Shown: in pieces, positions 1-4,616 of the stretch | How positions within the stretch are numbered: position 1 is the stretch's first letter | Layout: each line of letters opens with the position of its first letter | NCBI GenBank assembly: GCA_030668645.1 | Contig: DAOVFC010000045.1 | Span: 1-5,046 of the forward strand | Source: Candidatus Bathyarchaeota archaeon | Lineage (GTDB): Archaea; Thermoproteota; Bathyarchaeia; Bathyarchaeales; Bathycorpusculaceae | Direction of reading: 5' to 3' | Length of the DNA stretch: 5,046 nucleotides | Notes under the pieces: model-generated | What the model saw: the letters and a program-made list of their open reading frames with translations, nothing else | Told to the model about the DNA's origin: nothing | Database searches by the model: none | Made by a program: the position numbers and the translations under genes

Positions 1-183
1 GATTAGGGTAATTACAATGCCAGCTAATGCTATGAGCCCGCTTAGAATTTCTATAGCTGTCCAGAAACTCATGTAACCCCTTGTAATGAAGCCTATTAGG
101 CAGTTCCTCTGAGAACCGTAAAAACCCAAAACTACACCGACGATTAAAAGGACTAGACCTAAGAGAATCAAGCTTTTCCTCAT
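1..183 (-). CDS. Small two-helix membrane protein, N-terminal 61 residues (cut by window edge)
   Basis: The reading frame opens with ATG at 183-181, directly after an in-frame TGA (189-187) with one codon between, so the start is well fixed. It stays open to the window edge. The visible residues begin MRKSLILLGLVLLIVGVVLG and form a hydrophobic helix at about residues 4-22. A short loop with two basic residues and one Cys follows (about 23-40), then a second hydrophobic helix from about 41 to the edge. This pattern indicates an integral membrane protein with a short N-terminus. The upstream GGGATGATTT could act as a weak ribosome binding site. I do not recognise the family and no catalytic motif is visible. 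The gene is transcribed away from everything else in the window, so it is probably not functionally tied to the kinase operon. The C-terminus is unseen. Confidence 0.7.
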   Translation of the reverse strand, partial: MRKSLILLGLVLLIVGVVLGFYGSQRNCLIGFITRGYMSFWTAIEILSGLIALAGIVITLI

Positions 184-224
184 AAATCATCCCAACAAAT
201 CCTACACTCAACTTACTGTATAGA

Positions 225-245
225 CAAGGTCTTCTTTTGACCTTG
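225..245. promoter_or_regulatory. Inverted repeat at the predicted transcription start: operator candidate
   Basis: Perfect 7-bp arms CAAGGTC (225-231) and GACCTTG (239-245) flank a 7-nt spacer. The repeat lies 13 nt downstream of the candidate TATA box and straddles the predicted start site of the membrane protein gene. A dimeric repressor bound here would block initiation. It could instead be an RNA hairpin, but no T-tract follows it on the minus strand, so a terminator is less likely. Confidence 0.4.
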
Positions 246-257
246 CGCAATCCACTA

Positions 258-264
258 TTTAAAT
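258..264 (-). promoter_or_regulatory. TATA box candidate for the minus-strand membrane protein gene
   Basis: TTTAAAT reads the same class of box on the minus strand, with a purine-rich GAGC just upstream as a possible BRE. At normal archaeal spacing (about 25 nt) transcription would start near 232-237, giving a 5' leader of about 50 nt before the ATG at 183. The box overlaps the stop codon of the upstream pseudogene fragment. Called from sequence only. Confidence 0.4.
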
Positions 265-498
265 GCTCAATACTATTGAGCCTGTTAAAGCCTCAGCCTT
301 CTCAAAAGCCCATCTCTTACCTTTATCAAAGAGATAACTCTGCACATGCATCTTGTCTTCACCCTTAGGCTTGCCAATGACGGCTTTAATTTCCTCCTCT
401 TCGCTCAGAACAACGGTGCGTAGGCTGTCCGACTCGAACTCTTCGGGGCTGCGGTGCCCGCTGCGAATGTATCTGTCGGTTTCATCCCAGGGCAGAGC
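259..498 (-). pseudogene. Decayed provirus-type protein fragment (79 codons, no start codon)
   Basis: The minus-strand frame runs from just after an in-frame TAA (501-499) to a TAA at 261-259. It has no ATG before codon 48 or so, hence no believable start for the conserved part. The translation includes PWDETDRYIRSGHRSPEEF, then RTVVLSEEEEIKAVIGKPKG, then VQSYLFDKGKRWAFEKA. From memory, the pattern YIRSxxRxPxxF..S.RT.......GIKAVIG......VQSYLFDK...W occurs in proteins of tailed-virus and provirus structural gene regions in archaea and bacteria, often at a protein end. The last residues (LTGSIVLSI) no longer look like that family, so both ends seem eroded. I read it as the remnant of an integrated virus gene. 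The exact role of the domain is not certain to me. Confidence 0.5.
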
Positions 499-528
499 TT
501 ACACCGGCGTTACACAACTAACACCAAG

Positions 529-891
529 TTAATATGGGAAGAAATAGAAAAAACGAGTTGGACCTTCTAAGGCTCCTCGGAAGGTGCCCTGATTGCCAAG
601 ATATATCGTCAAGGTTTGGTTGAGCAAGGGACAAAAGGAAATCCTCGACAGAATAGCCCAGAGACTTGGCAGTCGGAGAGCGAAACCCTGAGGATAGCGT
701 TCATGGAATACGCCAAGAGCATAAACCTGATCACGGAAAAATTTAGGAAACAACATGTTTTGTCTGATTCGGATTTCATAAGAAATTTACAAATCTGCGT
801 AAAGCTTTTCAACTTGTGGCGCTTAGAGGAACTCACATGGGCAGAAAAACCTTCGACAAGCTTTTTCTCGAAGCCTTGGATGAAGCTTTAG
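529..891 (+). pseudogene. Broken coding frame, unrecognised family, in-frame TAA at 568-570
   Basis: One plus-strand frame reads LIWEEIEKTSWTF, a TAA stop (568-570), then GSSEGALIAKIYRQGLVEQG and on through SETLRIAFMEYAKSINLI and FIRNLQICVKLFNLWRLEEL. The segment from about 690 to 835 looks like genuine helical protein (ETLRIAFMEYAKS, NLQICVKLFNLW), and the residues before the stop look like part of the same protein. No ATG opens the frame. The only way to read an intact gene is a TTG at 616, giving 91 residues, with no good ribosome binding site. The last residues, from about 839 on, overlap the next gene and read as noise, so the original C-terminus is probably lost there. Another frame at 617-685 also gives a helix-like string (KEILDRIAQRLGSR), so a frameshift is possible. 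I do not recognise the family. It may share a provirus origin with the neighbouring fragment. Confidence 0.4.
826..829 (+). promoter_or_regulatory. Ribosome binding site deciding the ATG at 837
   Basis: GAGG lies 7 nt before the ATG at 837, the expected spacing. This supports 837 as the start over the TTG at 816, which would add seven residues (MALRGTH) that have no counterpart in the paralogous protein at 1313. Confidence 0.55.
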
Positions 892-1166
892 CTTCGCTCG
901 GAGAATCCGCCAAGCAGTCGATTTACTTCCACCTTGAAAGGAAGTTTAAAATAAGAAAAAGCGACATTCCCCATCGCGTTGAAGAGTTTGCGGAAGGACT
1001 CGAAGAAATTTTTGGTTTGGGAGCCAGATTCATAGAGATTATGGTCATGAAAAGGTTGTATGAAAGGGTTGGGCAGCCGCTTGAGTGGGATGAAAATAAA
1101 GAACTTGTGTTCGCTGAATACGTTGTAGCTGCCAAGCGTAGCTTTGTGAAAGGGAAGCCTAATTGA
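837..1166 (+). CDS. Small helical NitrOD5-like protein, copy 1 (109 aa)
   Basis: A 109-residue soluble protein with no signal peptide or membrane segment. Ungapped alignment to the protein starting at 1313 gives 44 identities over the first 79 residues by my count. The shared features are F6, EALxSLGxS (16-24), KQxIxFHLE (26-34), FKIRK (37-41), IP (44-45), EFA..LE.IFG.GA (50-63) and KRLYE (72-76). The pattern of charged and hydrophobic residues indicates an almost all-helical fold. It resembles the small NitrOD5-type domain described in archaeal signal-transduction proteins, where it occurs alone or as an output module. That link is from memory and needs a profile search. The last 30 residues diverge from the paralogue. 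It has its own ribosome binding site, and 146 nt separate it from copy 2. It is not obviously co-transcribed with the kinase, because a new promoter intervenes. Its biochemical role is unknown. Confidence 0.75.
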   Translation: MGRKTFDKLFLEALDEALASLGESAKQSIYFHLERKFKIRKSDIPHRVEEFAEGLEEIFGLGARFIEIMVMKRLYERVGQPLEWDENKELVFAEYVVAAKRSFVKGKPN

Positions 1167-1236
1167 AAACCTAAGCGTGTTTAGCCTTTGATAATACATA
1201 TTCAGAGTTCACAAGGGATTTATGAAGGTTCTAAGG

Positions 1237-1245
1237 TTTTGTTTT
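1237..1245 (+). terminator. T-tract, possible intrinsic terminator of copy 1
   Basis: TTTTGTTTT lies 71 nt after the stop codon of the gene at 837-1166 and just before the next promoter. Archaeal RNA polymerase often terminates on such T-tracts without a hairpin. No stem is seen before it. Confidence 0.3.
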
Positions 1246-1256
1246 AAACGTAAAAG

Positions 1257-1277
1257 GTATCTTAATATATAAGATAC
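1257..1277 (+). promoter_or_regulatory. TATA box embedded in a perfect palindrome: regulated promoter of the kinase operon
   Basis: The arms GTATCTTA (1257-1264) and TAAGATAC (1270-1277) are exact reverse complements around the spacer ATATA. The archaeal TATA-like string TTAATATATAA (1262-1272) sits in the middle. Initiation about 25 nt downstream would fall near 1290-1298, leaving a short leader before the TTG at 1313. A regulator binding this palindrome would compete directly with TBP. TATA boxes are themselves partly palindromic, but here the symmetry extends through GTATC/GATAC, beyond what TBP needs. Confidence 0.55.
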
Positions 1278-1301
1278 TATAGAGAAAATAATTGCGTCTC
1301 C

Positions 1302-1306
1302 GAGGG
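1302..1306 (+). promoter_or_regulatory. Ribosome binding site deciding the TTG at 1313
   Basis: GAGGG ends 6 nt before the TTG at 1313. With this start the protein aligns residue-for-residue with the paralogue from its own Met1 (F6, K8 and L11 coincide). The alternative TTG at 1292 would add seven unmatched residues and lies at or near the predicted transcription start, so it would be essentially leaderless. Confidence 0.5.
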
Positions 1307-1312
1307 TTTCGT

Positions 1313-1636
1313 TTGCCTCCAACAAGCTTCGAAAAGATTCTTCTGGTAGCCGTTGAAGAGGCACTATCCTCTCTCGGGGATTCGCCAAAGCAAGCCATTT
1401 TTTTTCATCTTGAAAACTCATTCAAGATAAGGAAAACTAAGATTCCAACAAACTTAACCGAATTCGCAAAGGCTCTGGAAGGAATCTTCGGACCCGGAGC
1501 TTCTTACCTTGAAAAGCTCGTAGTGAAACGTCTCTACGAAAACCTAGGTCTTGAGTTTGAAGAGGAAGAGACGTGGAACTTTCTGAATTACGTAGACGAC
1601 GCGAAGAAGCATCTAAACACTATGGGGGATATCTGA
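1313..1636 (+). CDS. Small helical NitrOD5-like protein, copy 2, first gene of the kinase operon (107 aa)
   Basis: Read from the TTG at 1313 this is a 107-residue soluble protein paralogous to the one at 837-1166. The core EEALSSLGDSPKQAIFFHLE is at residues 15-34, followed by FKIRKTKIP (37-45), EFAKALEGIFGPGA (50-63) and VKRLYENLG (71-79). The C-terminal 28 residues are acidic and aromatic (FEEEETWNFLNYVDD) and unlike the paralogue. No enzyme motif, metal ligands, cysteines or membrane helix are seen. Its stop codon lies 4 nt before the GTG of the histidine kinase, so the two are almost certainly co-transcribed and probably translationally coupled. By context it is a candidate partner, sensor accessory or downstream target of the kinase-regulator pair. 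This is inference; NitrOD5-type domains are known only as signalling-associated modules. A longer form from the TTG at 1292 (114 aa) cannot be excluded. Confidence 0.75.
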   Translation: MPPTSFEKILLVAVEEALSSLGDSPKQAIFFHLENSFKIRKTKIPTNLTEFAKALEGIFGPGASYLEKLVVKRLYENLGLEFEEEETWNFLNYVDDAKKHLNTMGDI

Positions 1637-1640
1637 CAAA

Positions 1641-4052
1641 GTGAAGAAGAAGGAAGGGCGTTCTCGCGTAGACACCACAGTTATTCGAGACATCCAAGGC
1701 AGAGTGAAAACTGTAGCTCAACTGCTTGACATCACCGAACGCAAAAAGATGGAAGAGGCACTTAGGGAATCTGAAGAAAAGTATAGAAAGCAATTTGAGG
1801 AGACACTGGACGCTATTTTTCTAGCCGACGCCGAAACAGGTATGATAATTGACTGTAACCGTGCGGCATCAGAATTGGTGGGCAGGAAGAAATCAGAACT
1901 AGTTGGTAAACACCAGCGGATTCTCCATCCTCCGGAGCAAGTCGAAGGAGGATTCAGCAGAACTTTCAAGCGGCATCTCAAAGAGAAAGAAGGGCAGGTT
2001 CTGGAGACGCAGGTTATCACCAAAAAGGGAGAAACCAAAGAGGTCGCAATCAAAGCCAGTGTCTTTGAGCTTAGGGGCAAAAAAATGCTTCAAGGAATAT
2101 TCCGCGACATCACAGAACGCAAGAAGATGGAAGAGGAAACGAAACATTTTGAGGAAAGGCTTTCCGCACTACACATGTACGCTCAGAGCCTAAACATGGC
2201 AGACAGCATTAAAAAGATTCACACACTGACATTGAATGCCATGGAGAAAACTTTAGGGTTCGAGTACGCCTCTCTTCTTCTGGTTGATGGCAAATTGCTT
2301 CGTCTAGTGGCGCAGCGTGGATATTCAAGGGGATTCGCTGTCATTCTGCCCCTAGACGGAGAAAAAGGCGTAACCGTTAAGGCGGTAATAACGGGTAAAC
2401 CTGTTTTGATTCCAAACCTTAGAAAGGAGAAGATATACGTTGAAGGTGGATTCGGCATGCTTTCCGAGCTTGCAGTGCCTATCAAAATAAAGGATGAGGT
2501 TTTAGGAGTCTTAAATGTTGAAAGCAAAAGGCTTGCAGCCTTCAAAGAAGAGGACAAGAAACTGCTTGAAATATTGGCATCCCACGCTGCCATTGCCATA
2601 AGCGACCTGAAAAAACATGAACAGCTTGTAAAAATCTCTAAGAGAACAGCAAATCTGATGAAGAATTCCACGGAAATTATGAGCATAAAAGACATGCATC
2701 AAAGACTTAAAGTAGTTGCAAAGGCCATTAGAAACTTCGGCTGGAGAAGGGTCGTAATCTCCCTCAGAGACAAGAACCTAGAGATAACGGACCTCGTCAC
2801 CGCAGGTCTCACAAAAGAAGAAGCTAAACTTCTATGGGAGAGAAAGTCGCCTGGACACGTCTGGCGTGAACGCCTCGGTCCAAAATATAGACGGTTCAAG
2901 ATAGGCGAGTTTTATTATCTGCCTTGGAGTGATCCATGGATCCGAGAAAATGTTCACGGCGTCCCAGCTGGCGTTTCTCCTGAGAAAGCGGTTACATACG
3001 CAGGGGTTCCGAGCAGGATTCCTACGGAAGAGATGGTTGACTGGCATCCTCAAGACATGATCTATGCTCCCCTACGCACACCTGAGGGAAAGATCGTCGG
3101 CATCTTAAGCATGGATGATCCGGTAGACGGTCGAAAGCCAACTAAAGGGTCTCTCACCTCTTTGGAACTGTTCCTGCATCAGGCTGCGATAACCATCGAA
3201 AACGCCCAACTCATCAACCACCTGAAGGTGGCTAGAAAACAGCTGGAAACATACGCGGATCGGCTTGAGTTGAAGGTGGAGGAAAGAACTAGGGAGCTTA
3301 AGAGGTCTCAGGAACGGCTGCTTAAAGCCCAGAGACTAGCGGTTATAGGCGAATTAGCCAGCATGATAGGACATGATCTGCGTAATCCCTTGACAGGAAT
3401 CGCTGGCGCTGCGTACTACCTGAAAAGGCGGTTAAGCTTAGAGACGGACGACAAGACAAAGGAAATGCTGAAGTTCATAGAAAAGAACGTGGAGTACTCA
3501 AACAACATCATAAACGACCTCTTGGATTACTCAAGAGAAATACGTTTGGAGCTGACTAAGGGCGATCCAAAATCAATAATAAGGGATGCGTTGTCTCTGG
3601 TCAAGATTCCAAAGAATATTCGGATAGTGGACTTAACCGAAAACGAGTCTGAAATAAAAGTTGACGCTCACAAACTGAAAAGGGTGTTCGTCAACATAAT
3701 CAAAAACGCGGTCGATGCCATGCCCAAAGGCGGTACACTGACGATAAAAAGCAAAAGATCAAACGACAACCTAGAAATAGTTTTCTCGGATACCGGAACA
3801 GGCATGTCAAACGAGGCTATGAAGAAACTTTGGACGCTTCTCTTCACAACCAAAGCAAAGGGAATCGGACTTGGCTTACCGATCTGCAAACGCTTGATAG
3901 AAGCTCACGGAGGAAAAATATCCGTGAAAAGCATTCTTGGAAAAGGAACAACCCTCACCGTAACCATTCCGATCGAACCGAAAATAGAAGGAGGTGAAAA
4001 AGTATGGGTGAACATGCCAGAATCCTTGTTGTCGACGACGACGAAAGCATAA
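1641..4052 (+). CDS. Soluble sensor histidine kinase: half-PAS, PAS, GAF, GAF, HisKA, HATPase_c (803 aa)
   Basis: The kinase autophosphorylates a histidine with ATP and passes the phosphate to a response regulator, most likely the one encoded next. Domains in order are: residues 1-36, only the last strands of a PAS/PAC ending DITERKK; about 45-162, a complete PAS ending in a second DITERKK; about 172-325, a GAF; about 345-523, a second GAF with an insert rich in W and P (YYLPWSDPWIRENVHG, 425-440); 524-563, a coiled-coil linker; about 564-632, HisKA with H578 in the context GHDLRNPL; about 670-778, HATPase_c. The latter shows the N-box NIIKNAVDAM (685-694), the G1 box DTGTGM (717-722) and the G2 box GIGLGL (741-746). 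N582, four residues after H578, is the position needed for phosphatase activity in HisKA kinases. There is no membrane helix, so it senses a cytosolic signal. Only two cysteines (C72, C749) are present, arguing against an iron-sulphur or Cys-ligated cofactor. GTG at 1641 is the only usable start after an in-frame stop at 1614-1616. The ligand is unknown. Confidence 0.93.
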   Translation: MKKKEGRSRVDTTVIRDIQGRVKTVAQLLDITERKKMEEALRESEEKYRKQFEETLDAIFLADAETGMIIDCNRAASELVGRKKSELVGKHQRILHPPEQVEGGFSRTFKRHLKEKEGQVLETQVITKKGETKEVAIKASVFELRGKKMLQGIFRDITERKKMEEETKHFEERLSALHMYAQSLNMADSIKKIHTLTLNAMEKTLGFEYASLLLVDGKLLRLVAQRGYSRGFAVILPLDGEKGVTVKAVITGKPVLIPNLRKEKIYVEGGFGMLSELAVPIKIKDEVLGVLNVESKRLAAFKEEDKKLLEILASHAAIAISDLKKHEQLVKISKRTANLMKNSTEIMSIKDMHQRLKVVAKAIRNFGWRRVVISLRDKNLEITDLVTAGLTKEEAKLLWERKSPGHVWRERLGPKYRRFKIGEFYYLPWSDPWIRENVHGVPAGVSPEKAVTYAGVPSRIPTEEMVDWHPQDMIYAPLRTPEGKIVGILSMDDPVDGRKPTKGSLTSLELFLHQAAITIENAQLINHLKVARKQLETYADRLELKVEERTRELKRSQERLLKAQRLAVIGELASMIGHDLRNPLTGIAGAAYYLKRRLSLETDDKTKEMLKFIEKNVEYSNNIINDLLDYSREIRLELTKGDPKSIIRDALSLVKIPKNIRIVDLTENESEIKVDAHKLKRVFVNIIKNAVDAMPKGGTLTIKSKRSNDNLEIVFSDTGTGMSNEAMKKLWTLLFTTKAKGIGLGLPICKRLIEAHGGKISVKSILGKGTTLTVTIPIEPKIEGGEKVWVNMPESLLSTTTKA
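3990..3997 (+). promoter_or_regulatory. Near-perfect Shine-Dalgarno for the response regulator, inside the kinase gene
   Basis: GGAGGTGA lies 6 nt before the ATG at 4004 and matches the archaeal anti-Shine-Dalgarno closely. It is encoded within kinase codons for EGGE (783-786). It fixes the regulator start upstream of the kinase stop codon and suggests the regulator is translated independently and strongly. Confidence 0.8.
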
Positions 4053-4459
4053 GAGAAGTCCTAAAAGCCATACTTGAAGACGAAGGATACACCGTTGAAT
4101 CAGTGGACACCGCCAAAAAAGCAATACAGAAAACGAAAAGGAAAATCTACAACCTAGCCTTAATCGACATCAGACTTCCGGACATGGAAGGAATAGAGCT
4201 CTTAACAAAAATGAGCGACACAACGCCCAAAATGAGAAAAGTAATCATCACGGGCTATCCAACGCTTCAGAACGCAGTAGAAGCCGTAAACAAAGGCGCA
4301 GACGTCTACATAGTGAAACCCTTTGACATGGAAAAGGTTCTCGAAACAATCAAGGAGCAGCTGAAGGAACAGGAGGAAGCCAAAAAATACAGCCAAGAAA
4401 AGGTAGCAGAATTCATCGAAACAAGAGTAATGGAGTTAGAAGCGGAAAAGAAACTCTAA
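4004..4459 (+). CDS. Single-domain response regulator with helical C-terminal tail (151 aa)
   Basis: A receiver (REC) domain occupies about residues 5-122. The acidic metal-binding cluster is D11-D12-D13 in ILVVDDDES, the phosphoacceptor is D55 in LALIDIRLPD, the switch threonine is T83 in IITGYP, and the conserved lysine is K105 in YIVKPF. All key residues are present, so it should be phosphorylated. Residues 118-151 (EQLKEQEEAKKYSQ onward) form a charged, probably coiled-coil helix. No helix-turn-helix, enzymatic or known output domain follows, so it must act through protein contacts. The start codon lies inside the kinase gene, overlapping it by 49 nt in another frame, with a strong Shine-Dalgarno. 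This ties production to the kinase and makes it the obvious cognate partner. CheY-like and SpoOF-like phosphorelay roles both fit. The chromosomal context shows no chemotaxis genes. Confidence 0.93.
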   Translation: MGEHARILVVDDDESIREVLKAILEDEGYTVESVDTAKKAIQKTKRKIYNLALIDIRLPDMEGIELLTKMSDTTPKMRKVIITGYPTLQNAVEAVNKGADVYIVKPFDMEKVLETIKEQLKEQEEAKKYSQEKVAEFIETRVMELEAEKKL

Positions 4460-4473
4460 ACGCTCCTTCTCAC

Positions 4474-4478
4474 TTTTT
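4474..4478 (+). terminator. T-tract after the response regulator, possible operon terminator
   Basis: TTTTT occurs 15 nt after the TAA of the response regulator in a gap between converging genes. No convincing stem precedes it. Archaeal T-tract termination would suffice, but five T residues is a weak signal. Confidence 0.3.
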
Positions 4479-4501
4479 AAAAGTCTTCGCTAATTGGAAG
4501 T

Positions 4502-4588
4502 TTACAGGTTCCTGATACGTAAAACAGTCCTGAGCTCAGACTCAAGTTCACTGACCAAAGTTAAAATTTCCTTTTTGACCGACTGCAA
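4502..4588 (-). other. Possible 28-codon ORF or gene remnant, minus strand
   Basis: Between the converging regulator and acetyltransferase genes, a minus-strand frame bounded by TAA (4597-4595) and TAA (4504-4502) reads VKKEILTLVSELESELRTVL with TTG at 4588 as the only start. The string has the heptad-like charge and leucine spacing of an amphipathic helix, which is more protein-like than chance spacer DNA usually gives. It has no ATG and no obvious ribosome binding site. It may be a fragment of a lost gene or coincidence. No family is recognised. Confidence 0.2.
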
Positions 4589-4616
4589 ATACGCTTAACA
4601 GTAACGCTCCAGAAAA

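Noticed and set aside
534..623. ATG-started 29-codon plus-strand ORF (MGRNRKNELDLLRLLGRCPD...)
   Set aside because: It begins with ATG and contains a CPDC pair that hints at a zinc motif, but it is very short, lacks a ribosome binding site and competes with a longer protein-like frame over the same bases.
816..836. TTG at 816 as an alternative start for the first small protein
   Set aside because: The ATG at 837 has a GAGG at good spacing and aligns exactly with the start of the paralogue; the seven extra residues are unmatched.
888..1199. Minus-strand frame opposite the first small helical protein
   Set aside because: The plus-strand protein is confirmed by its paralogue at 1313-1636, and the antisense translation has no recognisable feature.
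1167..1291. Search for a tRNA, C/D box RNA or CRISPR repeat in the spacers
   Set aside because: No cloverleaf, no RUGAUGA/CUGA box pair and no regularly spaced direct repeats were found in this or the other intergenic stretches.
1718..2080. Minus-strand open frame opposite the kinase PAS region (120 codons)
   Set aside because: The translation is low-complexity Ser-rich, typical of antisense shadows of Glu/Lys-rich helices. The plus-strand PAS is unambiguous.
2219..2695. Long minus-strand open frame (158 codons) inside the kinase gene
   Set aside because: It is antisense to well-supported GAF-coding sequence, its translation is serine-, leucine- and phenylalanine-rich without a recognisable motif, and no promoter or ribosome binding site precedes it.
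4530..4539. 10-bp palindrome CTGAGCTCAG in the convergent spacer
   Set aside because: It has no loop to form a hairpin, lies at no promoter or terminator position, and a palindrome of this size is expected by chance in a few kilobases.
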